From UBA1672 sp050633645 (GTDB taxonomy: Bacteria; Pseudomonadota; Alphaproteobacteria; Micavibrionales; Micavibrionaceae), in assembly GCA_050633645.1 (NCBI GenBank), contig JBOEGX010000004.1:248001-312000 (forward strand): a stretch of DNA of 64,000 bases, written 5' to 3'. The notes under the pieces were generated by a model. It was not told the origin of the DNA. It saw only the letters and a program-made list of their open reading frames with translations, and did not search any database. The translations under genes and the position numbers were made by a program. Of this stretch, positions 43,018 through 51,527 are shown in pieces; the first letter of the stretch is position 1; every line of letters starts with the position of its first letter.

Positions 43018-43662
43018 ATGACGTGTTATAGAAAACTTATGCAAGGCGCTCTTCTGCTTGCTGCATTCACCGCAATAACAATAGCTCCAACGACGGCAAA
43101 AGCACAAGATACAGCCGCTCCATCCGACATCCGAATTTTCGCCCCACCCAAAGATCAACGCCCCGAAGCAAGCTGGAGCTTCCAACAAAGAGTAGATGAT
43201 CTATTGCGAAAAGATAAGCAATGCCAAGAGGACCTAAAAAGCTTTCCCTTCGCAAACGAAAGAGGGCCAAACGTAACAAGTATGGGATACTGCACAGCAA
43301 TGTGCCAAGACGCATACCGACTATATATAAGCATGAACGGTTATATCCCCCCAGAAAAGATCGAAGAACAAATAACTCCTACCATTCAAACTTGTGAGGA
43401 TTTTTACCACGGCATTCATGGCTATGTAACATCAAACAATCTAAAACCTCACGAAGATGGCGTAGAACTAAAAAAACTTGAAAACACAAGCGCTCAATAT
43501 ATCGTTGATGATTTTCTAAAAGAATGTAAAGCCAAGCCAAATTTAAGAAAACATACATGCCGCTGCTCCGCCAATTATATAATAAACTGCATTAACCAAT
43601 CAGGATACACGGACAAATGTAAAAGACGGGGATACTTCGCAATCAAGGCAAGCTGCAGATAA
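43018..43662 (+). CDS. Exported cysteine-rich protein of unknown function
   Basis: 214 residues. Signal peptide MTCYRKLMQGALLLAAF with cleavage near AKAQD. The mature chain holds about nine cysteines in pairs: CQEDL, YCTAMCQDAY, TCEDFYHG, ECKAK, HTCRCSANYI, CINQ, KCKRRG and SC. This suggests several disulfides in the periplasm or outside. An AAGGAA ribosome site precedes ATG. No family recognised. The gene ends just before a bidirectional terminator shared with ftsH. Confidence 0.72.
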   Translation: MTCYRKLMQGALLLAAFTAITIAPTTAKAQDTAAPSDIRIFAPPKDQRPEASWSFQQRVDDLLRKDKQCQEDLKSFPFANERGPNVTSMGYCTAMCQDAYRLYISMNGYIPPEKIEEQITPTIQTCEDFYHGIHGYVTSNNLKPHEDGVELKKLENTSAQYIVDDFLKECKAKPNLRKHTCRCSANYIINCINQSGYTDKCKRRGYFAIKASCR

Positions 43663-43667
43663 ACAAC

Positions 43668-43702
43668 AAAAAAGCCACCGTTTCTTTAAGGGTGGCTTTT
43701 TT
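43668..43702. terminator. Bidirectional intrinsic terminator
   Basis: AAAAAAGCCACC ... GGTGGCTTTTTT, a 12-bp complementary stem with an 11-base loop. It lies between the convergent cysteine-rich gene and ftsH and has a T-run when read on either strand. Confidence 0.9.
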
Positions 43703-43728
43703 ATACTCTTAAATATATATGACGACAA

Positions 43729-45585
43729 CTACTCCCCGCCACCTGTCGGCACGGATGAACGCGGTGGCGGCGCGTCTTTCTCATCATCAGGGTCATGACG
43801 AATAATCGCCTCTCCACGAAGCAATCCCTTAATCTCATCCCCTGAAAGCGTCTCATATTCAAGCAACGCCTTCGCCAATTTCTCATAATCTTTGGCATTA
43901 TCTTTCAAACATTTCATCGCACGTGCATAGGCATCATCAATAAGAGCCTTAACCTCACCATCAATTTTATTTGACATCTCGCTCGATATACGGCGAGGGC
44001 GATAGCTATTTGGATCATCCCCAAAATTCACCATCCCGATCTCGTCATTCAACCCCCATTCCATCACCATGGCACGCGCCAAGGATGACGCATATTGAAT
44101 ATCACTCGATGCACCGCTCGTCACTTGATCTCTACCAAATGTAATTTCTTCGGCCGCACGCCCGCCCATAGTCATCGCCATTTTCGCACGCATTTTTGCC
44201 AAGGAAAAGCTATAACGATCCCCCTCGGGCAAACTCATAACCATCCCAAGCGCACCACCACGCGGCACAATCGTCGCCTTATGGATGGGGTCACATTCTG
44301 GCTCATGTAAAGACACAATCGCGTGCCCTGCCTCATGATACGCGGTAAGCTTCTTCTCTTCATCGCTCATCGCCATTGATCGACGCTCCGCGCCCATCAT
44401 AACCTTATCTTTGGCATCTTCAAGATCATCCATACCAATCACACGCTTATTACGACGCGCCGCCAATAACGCCGCCTCATTAATCACATTGGCAAGCTCC
44501 GCACCAGAAAATCCGGGCGTACCACGCGCCAACACCGACGCATCCACATTATTCGCCAAAGGCACATTTTTCATATGCACCAGCAAGATTTTCTCACGCC
44601 CCTTCACATCGGGCAAAGGCACGGTAATTTGACGGTCAAATCGACCAGGACGAAGCAAGGCAGGATCAAGAACATCCGCGCGGTTTGTCGCCGCAATAAT
44701 AATTACACCCTCTGACGCATCAAACCCATCCATTTCCACCAACATCTGGTTCAATGTCTGCTCGCGCTCATCATTACCACCGCCATGCCCCGCACCACGA
44801 TGGCGACCAACGGCGTCAATCTCATCAATAAATATAATACATGGGGCATTTTTACGCCCCTGCTCGAACATATCACGCACACGGCTCGCACCAACACCAA
44901 CAAACATTTCAACGAAATCAGAACCCGAAATAGTGAAAAACGGAACTTCCGCCTCACCCGCAACCGCGCGAGCCACCAAAGTCTTACCTGTACCTGGCGG
45001 CCCAACAAGCAACGCCCCTTTCGGAATCTTACCGCCCAAACGCTGGAACTTTTGCGGGTCTTTCAAAAACTCGACAACCTCTTCCAAATCCTGCCGCGCT
45101 TCATCAATCCCTGCAACATCGGCAAACGTAACTTTGCCCTGCTTTTCCGTCATCATTTTCGCACGAGATTTACCAAACCCCATCGCGCCGCCGCCCTTGC
45201 CATTCATTTGGCGCATAATAAACAGCCAAAAACCGATAATCAAAAGCACAGGCAAAAATGAAAAAATAACATTCCAAAAGAAATACGGTTGTTCTGGCTC
45301 TTCCGCCTTAATAAGAACCTTTGTCGTTTCCAATCGATCAACAACATTCTCAAACGGCGGAACTTTAGATATAAACTGCCCTTTTTCATCGGTAAACTTC
45401 CCGACAAGCTGATCACCCTTAATCACAACCTCGGTGATATTGCCCTGCTGTGATTGAGATATAAATTCACTATAGCTAATCTCTTGCCCCGCCATAAGCG
45501 ACTGCTTCTGTGCTTCTTGAGCAAAACTCAAAAACACCAAAACCAAAAAACCAACTGCGACCCAAAATATAATATTACGATTCAT
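43729..45585 (-). CDS. ftsH: ATP-dependent zinc metalloprotease FtsH
   Basis: 618 residues. N-terminal span, periplasmic domain, second span (FLPVLLIIGFWLFIMRQM), AAA+ domain with Walker A GPPGTGKT, Walker B IIFIDEIDAVG and the SRH arginines, then the zinc site HEAGHA and the third ligand further on. The C-terminus ends in proline- and glycine-rich sequence. It degrades membrane and short-lived cytoplasmic proteins at the inner membrane and is usually essential. tilS lies 132 bases upstream on the same strand. Confidence 0.97.
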   Translation of the reverse strand: MNRNIIFWVAVGFLVLVFLSFAQEAQKQSLMAGQEISYSEFISQSQQGNITEVVIKGDQLVGKFTDEKGQFISKVPPFENVVDRLETTKVLIKAEEPEQPYFFWNVIFSFLPVLLIIGFWLFIMRQMNGKGGGAMGFGKSRAKMMTEKQGKVTFADVAGIDEARQDLEEVVEFLKDPQKFQRLGGKIPKGALLVGPPGTGKTLVARAVAGEAEVPFFTISGSDFVEMFVGVGASRVRDMFEQGRKNAPCIIFIDEIDAVGRHRGAGHGGGNDEREQTLNQMLVEMDGFDASEGVIIIAATNRADVLDPALLRPGRFDRQITVPLPDVKGREKILLVHMKNVPLANNVDASVLARGTPGFSGAELANVINEAALLAARRNKRVIGMDDLEDAKDKVMMGAERRSMAMSDEEKKLTAYHEAGHAIVSLHEPECDPIHKATIVPRGGALGMVMSLPEGDRYSFSLAKMRAKMAMTMGGRAAEEITFGRDQVTSGASSDIQYASSLARAMVMEWGLNDEIGMVNFGDDPNSYRPRRISSEMSNKIDGEVKALIDDAYARAMKCLKDNAKDYEKLAKALLEYETLSGDEIKGLLRGEAIIRHDPDDEKDAPPPRSSVPTGGGE

Positions 45586-45717
45586 TATTCACTTGCCATG
45601 TTATAAATTTATGCAGATATCCGCTCATGAAAACCCGCTCTCAGCATCGAAGAACCTAGCGCATTTAAATCACGAAACAAAGCCTTTTGATCAAAATTCG
45701 ACGCAAAACATCGAAAG

Positions 45718-46743
45718 TTACTCTTCCGCCGTCAAAATTAATTGCCCTGCCTTCGGATCAACTTCAAAGATCACCCCACCCAATGTTTGCTTGCGAAACG
45801 GTTTTTCATGTATCAAATCATAACAAAGACGCTCGGCTTTTTCCATCCGCACCGCATAATCACGCCCCACGCAAAACCCGTTTATCGCCCTTAGGATTAC
45901 GCGCAAAAACACCTCTTCATGCAATAATATCAACAATTTAAAATTAAATACAACACGTTTCGATTTTTTATATATTACCGCACCATCAAATTCCTGCGCC
46001 GCAATCTCATCCAAGGCCAACCGCGCACGACCAATCCTGCGCGCACTCACCCCAAGGCGTTTGGCCGTTAATCCCTCACGCGCCAAAACATCCATGCTCC
46101 CGCGTAACCGCACCCGCGCATATGCCTCGTCATTATTGGACGGATCATTCACATATTCAATTCCATGCTCGGCGCAATATCCAACCATATTCGATTTCGG
46201 AATTTCAATCATCGGACGGCATAAGAAAAACCCCGCCCCCATATCCTGAACAAACGGCATGCAAGCCAACCCATCCAAACCACTCCCCTTCGCAAGCCGA
46301 AACAAAAATGTCTCCGCCTGATCATCCAAATGATGCCCAAGGAATAAATGCACAATTAAGTGCTCTGCCATAAATTCGCGCATCAAATCATATCGCGCCT
46401 TACGTGCCAATTCCTGAACGCGGGCGATGGGCTTTCCACCATGATCCCATTGCAATATATGATGCACAACATTCGGTAATGCGCTCAAACTACGTGCCAC
46501 ATGCTGCGCCTCATCCGCCGCCTCTGCGCGTAAACCATGATCCACGGTAATCGCATGAATAACAACGCCCCGCCCCGCAAAATACTCCGCCATCGCAAAG
46601 CACAGCGCCATACTATCCGCGCCCCCAGAAACACCAACAGCCACCGCGCGCACGCCATCAAGAGCCGTAGAAAAATTCCGCTCCATAGATACACAAAACG
46701 CATCCATAAAATCTACAGATGCGCCTTTTCCATTATCAATCAT
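45718..46743 (-). CDS. tilS: tRNA(Ile) lysidine synthetase
   Basis: 341 residues. AVGVSGGADSMALCFA is the PP-loop (SGGxDS), VIHAITVDHGLR follows, and FLGHHLDDQAETFLFRLAKGSGLDGL is the family signature (quoted in part). It attaches lysine to C34 of the AUA-decoding tRNA-Ile. The C-terminal substrate-binding domain is shorter than in E. coli TilS, as in many alphaproteobacteria. Position between cpoB and ftsH is typical. Confidence 0.94.
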   Translation of the reverse strand: MIDNGKGASVDFMDAFCVSMERNFSTALDGVRAVAVGVSGGADSMALCFAMAEYFAGRGVVIHAITVDHGLRAEAADEAQHVARSLSALPNVVHHILQWDHGGKPIARVQELARKARYDLMREFMAEHLIVHLFLGHHLDDQAETFLFRLAKGSGLDGLACMPFVQDMGAGFFLCRPMIEIPKSNMVGYCAEHGIEYVNDPSNNDEAYARVRLRGSMDVLAREGLTAKRLGVSARRIGRARLALDEIAAQEFDGAVIYKKSKRVVFNFKLLILLHEEVFLRVILRAINGFCVGRDYAVRMEKAERLCYDLIHEKPFRKQTLGGVIFEVDPKAGQLILTAEE

Positions 46744-46760
46744 TCGTTCAACTTCTATTT

Positions 46761-46863
46761 ATAATCGTTTGGATTTTTTCTGTGACGAGGCGCAAGCAAC
46801 GAAGAATAGTTCACCTATTTTAGAAGCGCAGCAACGCATTCACAGGATAACGATGCAAGATTA
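46761..46863. repeat. Imperfect palindromic element, type 1 (copy D)
   Basis: About 103 bases. The left arm reads ATAATCGTTTGGATTTTTTC then TGTGACGAGGCGCAAGCAAC, and the right arm contains AGAAGCGCAGCAACGC and TCACAGGATAACG. The inner stem is AATAG/CTATT around 46805-46820. The left arm is clearly homologous with copies E and F. The right end overlaps the cpoB stop codon (46861-46863). Confidence 0.82.
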
Positions 46864-47718
46864 ACGGCAATTAATCTTGGCCATCTCAGTATCCGCGCGC
46901 TTCAATAACGACACAGCCGAACCCGAATACTCACTCTTTAACTGCTTATATGCAATGCACGCATCATCACTTTTCCCCATACCACTAAGCGCCATGCCAA
47001 GCTTTAACAAATTGCTCGCTGCCTTTGGACCTTTGGGAAATTGTTGATACCCTTCCGCAAAGATACGCGCCGATTTCTCGTAATTCCCACGCACATAAAA
47101 CGTCTCACCGTACCAGTATTTCGCATTGGATATCAGCGGATCATTCGGATACTCACCCATAAATTTCCCAAACTCATTCTCTGCGCGACTAAAATCACGC
47201 GCCTTAATAAATGAATACGCGTATTCATAGGCCTGCGCCGCCCCTACCGAAGGGCGAACCTCTCCCGTATCAGGTGATTTATTCATCGTCCCCAATGTTT
47301 GGGTTTCTTTTGGCGGAGTATATTGAAAAGAACCGCTTGGCTTCTCATCAACCTCCTCTTCCTCATCATCAAAACTCGACTGAGAGGTATAAGACGAACT
47401 CCCCGACTGATTATAAGGCGGCGGAGCAACAGCAGAAGCCCCACCATTACCACCCTCAAGATCGCGCACACGCACATCAAGATCCCCCGTCACCTTCGAA
47501 AGTTCATTCTTCAAACGACGGATTTCAAAATTTTGTTCTTCAATTTGCCCTGTAAGGCGGCGGATTTCCTTTTCCATTTGCTGAAACCGAATTTCCATCT
47601 GCGCCGCCATAGCAGGATCAGACGATTGAGCCTGCAACATAGCAGGCTCCGCCAAAACCAGAACTCCAAAAGCACCTGCAAGAAGGCAAAGCTTTGTTTT
47701 CGTGTTTTTAATCGTCAT
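46861..47718 (-). CDS. cpoB: Cell division coordinator CpoB (YbgF)
   Basis: 285 residues. Signal peptide (KLCLLAGAFGVLVLAEPAML), a trimerising coiled coil (about 40-85, MEIRFQQMEKEIRRLTGQIE), a disordered linker rich in S, P and E, and a C-terminal TPR domain: AYEYAYSFIKARDFSRAENE, YWYGETFYVRGNYEKSARIF and LLKLGMALSGMGKSDDACI. The periplasmic protein links the Tol-Pal machine with peptidoglycan synthesis during constriction. It follows pal by 31 bases. tolB and the tolQRA genes are not in the window. Confidence 0.93.
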   Translation of the reverse strand: MTIKNTKTKLCLLAGAFGVLVLAEPAMLQAQSSDPAMAAQMEIRFQQMEKEIRRLTGQIEEQNFEIRRLKNELSKVTGDLDVRVRDLEGGNGGASAVAPPPYNQSGSSSYTSQSSFDDEEEEVDEKPSGSFQYTPPKETQTLGTMNKSPDTGEVRPSVGAAQAYEYAYSFIKARDFSRAENEFGKFMGEYPNDPLISNAKYWYGETFYVRGNYEKSARIFAEGYQQFPKGPKAASNLLKLGMALSGMGKSDDACIAYKQLKSEYSGSAVSLLKRADTEMAKINCR

Positions 47719-47749
47719 ATTATTACTACCTTTTTATCTGGCAATTAAA

Positions 47750-48256
47750 TTACTGAACCTTCGTTACGCCACGGCGGTTTTGTGACCACGCAGAGTCATT
47801 AGACCCTGGTACAGCTGGACGTTCCTTACCATAGCTAATCGTGCTCACACGCGACGGCGCAACACCAAGAGCAATCAGATAATTACGAACACTTGTTGCA
47901 CGGCGCTCACCAAGCGCAAGGTTATATTCACGTGTTCCGCGCTCATCCGCATGCCCTTCAATAGACACACTCAAACTCGGATACTGACGAAGCCACGTCG
48001 CTTGATTTTCAAGCGTTGTACGCGCAGAAGATGTCAAATCCGTGCTGTCCGTTTCAAAAAAAATACGGTCACCGACATTCACAACCAAATCCGCCTGCGT
48101 ACCTGGTGTTGGCCCCGCATCGGCATACATATCATCGGCTTCAACCACAACGGCATCATCCATCATGCCTGTATCAATATCACCCTTATCCGCACCACCT
48201 GTACATGCACCAAGCACAAACACAGCAGAAAAAATCATAAAATAACGCGCAAACAT
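47750..48256 (-). CDS. pal: Peptidoglycan-associated lipoprotein Pal
   Basis: 168 residues from ATG 48256, which has GAAGGGAA upstream and gives a proper lipoprotein signal with lipobox VLGAC. An acidic linker (about 22-55) leads to the OmpA-like domain: NVGDRIFFETDSTDLTSSAR, LSVSIEGHADERGTREYN and LGERRATSVRNYL, containing the peptidoglycan-binding aspartate and arginine. It anchors the outer membrane to the cell wall within Tol-Pal. An in-frame upstream start (48313) would spoil the signal peptide. Confidence 0.96.
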   Translation of the reverse strand: MFARYFMIFSAVFVLGACTGGADKGDIDTGMMDDAVVVEADDMYADAGPTPGTQADLVVNVGDRIFFETDSTDLTSSARTTLENQATWLRQYPSLSVSIEGHADERGTREYNLALGERRATSVRNYLIALGVAPSRVSTISYGKERPAVPGSNDSAWSQNRRGVTKVQ

Positions 48257-48410
48257 AAAGCTATTCCCTTCTAAACTCTCAATTTCTCCGAATCGCACAG
48301 TTACGATTCGCAATTTTAATCGTCTGATTCATAATCCCTTATTTCAATACTTGCAAGATCTTCCAATACCAAACAAAAAAACAAAAACAAAAACCTTAAA
48401 AGCAAAGTTA

Positions 48411-49244
48411 TTATGAACGCGGAATATCACGCAATAACAGCTCCGCCTCGTGACGATCATAAACATCTTCACATTTTTCAATATATTCTTCCAAACACAC
48501 AACCGCCCGCTCATTTTCATTAAGCCGCATATAAAGAACTCCCGCATCCAGCAACAAACGATACTCATCTGGCGCCACAATCCGCATACGCTCAATCATT
48601 ATAACCGCCTCGCGATACTCACCCATTTCAATGCGACGCGACTTTAGATGATTACACAAATGAACAATGCTTCCACGGGCATCCTGTGCATCATAATATC
48701 CTGTGGATAATTCCGCCGCCACCCCCAAGGCATCCTTCACCATAGCCCGCAAATCATGTGCCTCCATCACTTTACAAAGTTCACTCGGATCAAAAATAAG
48801 ACGCTGCGCCATATGCTCGATACGACATAAATATCGCGACGGAAAATCAAGCCCATAAATGCGCCATCCCTGCGCGCGCGCCGCATCCATATATAAAATG
48901 CATAAAGCCGTAGAACATCCCTTGCCCTGATCCAGAACGCGCATTAAATCCGCACCCTCTAACGGCTCACCATCATCACTATAATATCCATGACGATCAT
49001 AAATAACATGCTTAAGTGCGGCAATCCGCACCCCCGCATCATCATCCGCGCCCTCGGTCAATAACTCCCGATACCGCGCACCCACCTGATTTTGAATTTT
49101 TTCAAGAATCTGAATATAACGATGCACAGAAACGCCGACATGGTCATCCGCAACCATTGCCAAAGCCGTAACCCCGATATTAATATCCTCATCGGGCATC
49201 ATTGATACTGATTTCAAATGCAACGTGGCATCAAAATCAATCAT
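48411..49244 (-). CDS. SirB1-family transglutaminase-like protein
   Basis: 277 residues from ATG 49244, overlapping the upstream stop by 8 bases. The N-terminal part matches the SirB1_N transglutaminase-like domain: ALKHVIYDRHGYYSDDGEPL, then GKGCSTALCILYMDAARAQG (cysteine in the catalytic position), YGLDFPSRYLCRI. The C-terminal 80 residues form TPR-like helices: YREAVIMIERMRIVAPDEYR. The family is widespread but biochemically obscure. Translation is probably coupled to the BON lipoprotein gene. Confidence 0.82.
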   Translation of the reverse strand: MIDFDATLHLKSVSMMPDEDINIGVTALAMVADDHVGVSVHRYIQILEKIQNQVGARYRELLTEGADDDAGVRIAALKHVIYDRHGYYSDDGEPLEGADLMRVLDQGKGCSTALCILYMDAARAQGWRIYGLDFPSRYLCRIEHMAQRLIFDPSELCKVMEAHDLRAMVKDALGVAAELSTGYYDAQDARGSIVHLCNHLKSRRIEMGEYREAVIMIERMRIVAPDEYRLLLDAGVLYMRLNENERAVVCLEEYIEKCEDVYDRHEAELLLRDIPRS

Positions 49245-49965
49245 ATATGCTGTCCTGACTCCATTGAATAGGATCCCCACTCGCGGCATCCGGCGCAGGC
49301 ACGGCTTGTTGCTCTACCACAACACCGTTCACCGCATCACCCTGCCCATTATATGGCGGAACATATCCCGCTGTGCGCTGCTCTGGCACACCCGCAAGCT
49401 TAACATAACTCACAACCTGCTTCACATTTCCAATAGTGCGCGCCTTTTCAATCACGTGATTAAGCTCACCCTGATCCTGTGCAAAACCCATCAAATAAAC
49501 TGTACCCTGCACCGTATCAATCGAATAATTAATCGATTCAACATCACGATCCATAATAAGAGCGGTGCGCAAACGCCCAGATATCCAGACATCCTTCGCA
49601 TAACCAACAATCCCTTCACTATCGGCGACCTTAATCTCATTCATTACCTGCAACACGCCCACGGGCTGCCACGCCAAGCGAACCGCTTCCACGCGATGCT
49701 GCGGGTCTTGAACAACTCCCGTAATCAAAACGCGCCCCTGATTAATTGTAAGATCCAACTTGGTAAACATATTAATATCATGCGAAAACCAACGCTCATT
49801 AATCTCGGCCTGTATCCGCGCATCACTCATCGCACGCGATAAACCACCCTCCTGCACCGAAGCCGTCCCCGCCGCCACACCAACACCAGCCGCAATACCA
49901 ACCGCCGTACAAGATGAAAGCGCCAAAGCCGCACAAGATAATGTTAAAACCGTATAATTCTTCAT
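49237..49965 (-). CDS. Lipoprotein with two BON domains
   Basis: 242 residues. Lipobox LSSC (C19), a glycine/alanine-rich stretch, and two tandem BON domains: DARIQAEINERWFSHDINMF with GRVLITGVVQDPQHRVEAVR, and ISGRLRTALIMDRDVESINY with GTVYLMGFAQDQGELNHVIE. BON proteins such as OsmY and DolP bind phospholipid or contribute to envelope integrity, and this architecture (lipoprotein plus dual BON) resembles DolP. The last 40 residues are a low-complexity tail absent from DolP. It is normal in alphaproteobacteria near yraN and rsmI. Confidence 0.86.
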   Translation of the reverse strand: MKNYTVLTLSCAALALSSCTAVGIAAGVGVAAGTASVQEGGLSRAMSDARIQAEINERWFSHDINMFTKLDLTINQGRVLITGVVQDPQHRVEAVRLAWQPVGVLQVMNEIKVADSEGIVGYAKDVWISGRLRTALIMDRDVESINYSIDTVQGTVYLMGFAQDQGELNHVIEKARTIGNVKQVVSYVKLAGVPEQRTAGYVPPYNGQGDAVNGVVVEQQAVPAPDAASGDPIQWSQDSIYD

Positions 49966-50080
49966 AGGAAATTCCTATCCGTTTTATGAACAAATAAATA
50001 AATGACATCGCATATATACGAATCACTACCAAATTATAATCATTTTGCTTAATTAGTGACAAGGCGCTAGTTTAGCACCG

Positions 50081-50473
50081 TTAATACGAAGAACGCGCTT
50101 CCCACGCATTTTCCAAATGCGTCACATGAAATGGCGGCGTTATCGTAATCACATCAAACTGCATTCCAAAATCTATATATTCCGGGAATTCACTCAAGAA
50201 AAACAACGCCGAGCGCTCAATCCTTTTTTGGGAACGAAACGTAACGGATTCTAATGCGCTCGCCTTATTGGAACGCGCCTTAACCTCAACAAAACACAAA
50301 ACATCATCTTGCTTAACAATCAAATCAATCTCACCAAATTTTGTCTTATAACGGGTTTTAATAACCGAAAAACCCTTCCCCTCAAGATATTCCTGCGCCA
50401 AGGATTCCGCCTCAACCCCGCGTGCGTGATTGGTGCTATTTGCATCTGCCGCCCTCCCCTTACCAAACATCAC
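50081..50473 (-). CDS. yraN: YraN family protein (UPF0102)
   Basis: 130 residues with the restriction-endonuclease-like core of the family: ARGVEAESLAQEYLEGKGFS, KFGEIDLIVKQDDVLCFVEVKARS (quoted in parts, E-D-EVK catalytic pattern). Function is not established; a Holliday-junction or repair role is often assumed. It overlaps rsmI by 4 bases (ATGA), as is usual. Confidence 0.93.
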   Translation of the reverse strand: MMFGKGRAADANSTNHARGVEAESLAQEYLEGKGFSVIKTRYKTKFGEIDLIVKQDDVLCFVEVKARSNKASALESVTFRSQKRIERSALFFLSEFPEYIDFGMQFDVITITPPFHVTHLENAWEARSSY

Positions 50474-51384
50474 GCCCCCAACCTTAACGCCATATCATAA
50501 ATCTCTTTTTTCTTCCTGCCCGTCTGCTCCGCAACAAAGGCTGCCGCGTCTTTCGTACGCATCGTCTCCAACGCTTTCACCAACATCTCTTCAGCATCTT
50601 CATCAGATACAACCTCATCCTCGGGCGGAGCGACAACCAACACAATCTCCCCCTTTGGCGCACCATTCTCCTCATAATAAATCGCAAGCTCCTGCGCCCG
50701 CCCGCGCCTCACCTCTTCATAAAGCTTGGTAATCTCGCGCACAACCGCAACCTCGCGCCCCGCCATCACCGCATGAATATCATGCAAAGCCGCAATTAAC
50801 CGATTCGCCGATTCAAACGCCACCAAGCTCGATGGCACATGCGCCCACTTTGCCATCAAATCGCGCCGCGCCTTCATTTTATTCGGCAAAAACCCGATAA
50901 AGCTAAACGCATCACTGGGCATCGCCGATAACTGAATCGCACTTAACGGCGCATTCGCCCCCGGAACAGATGTAATATACTGCCCCGCCTCACGGCACGC
51001 CCGCACCAATTTAAACCCCGGATCGGATATAAGTGGCATACCCGCATCACTAATCAATGCAACAATCTTCTCCTCCGCCAAATACCCTATAACCTCATCA
51101 ATCCGCGTAACTTCCGAATGATCATTACACGATATAAGGCGCCCCTTAATCTGATACGCACTTAACAACTTGCCGCTCACCCGCGTATCTTCGCACAATA
51201 TAACATCTGCCCCGCGCAAAACATCCAACGCCCGCAATGTTATATCCCGCAAATTCCCAATCGGCGTCGCAACCAAGTACAGCCCCGCTCTCAATGGGCG
51301 AGACTGGGAAAACTGAAATTCATCATCAATCCCCTCTGGCATTTTACTGTTTTCTTCTATATCTTCTGAACCCATAATTGACAT
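50470..51384 (-). CDS. rsmI: 16S rRNA (cytidine-1402 2'-O)-methyltransferase
   Basis: 304 residues. LYLVATPIGNLRDITLRAL at about 30-50, ILCEDTRVSGKLL, LISDAGMPLISDPGFKLVRA, VPGANAPLSAIQLSAMP and FIGFLPNKMKAR are all diagnostic of the RsmI tetrapyrrole-methylase-like fold. It modifies C1402 in the decoding centre with SAM. ATG at codon 4 is an alternative start. It runs divergently from the LppC-like lipoprotein gene, a conserved alphaproteobacterial arrangement, with a palindromic element between. Confidence 0.95.
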   Translation of the reverse strand: MSIMGSEDIEENSKMPEGIDDEFQFSQSRPLRAGLYLVATPIGNLRDITLRALDVLRGADVILCEDTRVSGKLLSAYQIKGRLISCNDHSEVTRIDEVIGYLAEEKIVALISDAGMPLISDPGFKLVRACREAGQYITSVPGANAPLSAIQLSAMPSDAFSFIGFLPNKMKARRDLMAKWAHVPSSLVAFESANRLIAALHDIHAVMAGREVAVVREITKLYEEVRRGRAQELAIYYEENGAPKGEIVLVVAPPEDEVVSDEDAEEMLVKALETMRTKDAAAFVAEQTGRKKKEIYDMALRLGA

Positions 51385-51405
51385 CGCTGTTTCTATTTTA
51401 AATAT

Positions 51406-51510
51406 TATAGTCGTTTCGCTTTACTTTAAGACAAGGCGCAAGCGACGAAATGTAGAAAACTACATAAGAAGTGCAGCAACGATGTCTTAAGGTAAATGGA
51501 AACCACTATA
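51406..51510. repeat. Imperfect palindromic element, type 1 (copy E)
   Basis: 105 bases. The arms TATAGTCGTTTCGC... (51406-51433) and ...GGAAACCACTATA (51483-51510) are complementary over 28 bases with about four mismatches. The core reads GGCGCAAGCGACGAA and then inner hairpin ATGTAG/CTACAT (51450-51465 region), followed by AAGAAGTGCAGCAACGATG. It fills most of the rsmI-lppC divergent gap, so it must contain or abut both promoters. Confidence 0.88.
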
Positions 51511-51527
51511 AAGAGAATAACAGACTC

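Noticed and set aside
46780..46860. Reading the palindromic elements as CRISPR repeats or tRNA remnants
   Set aside because: They are single dispersed copies with long inverted arms, not regularly spaced arrays, and have no cloverleaf.
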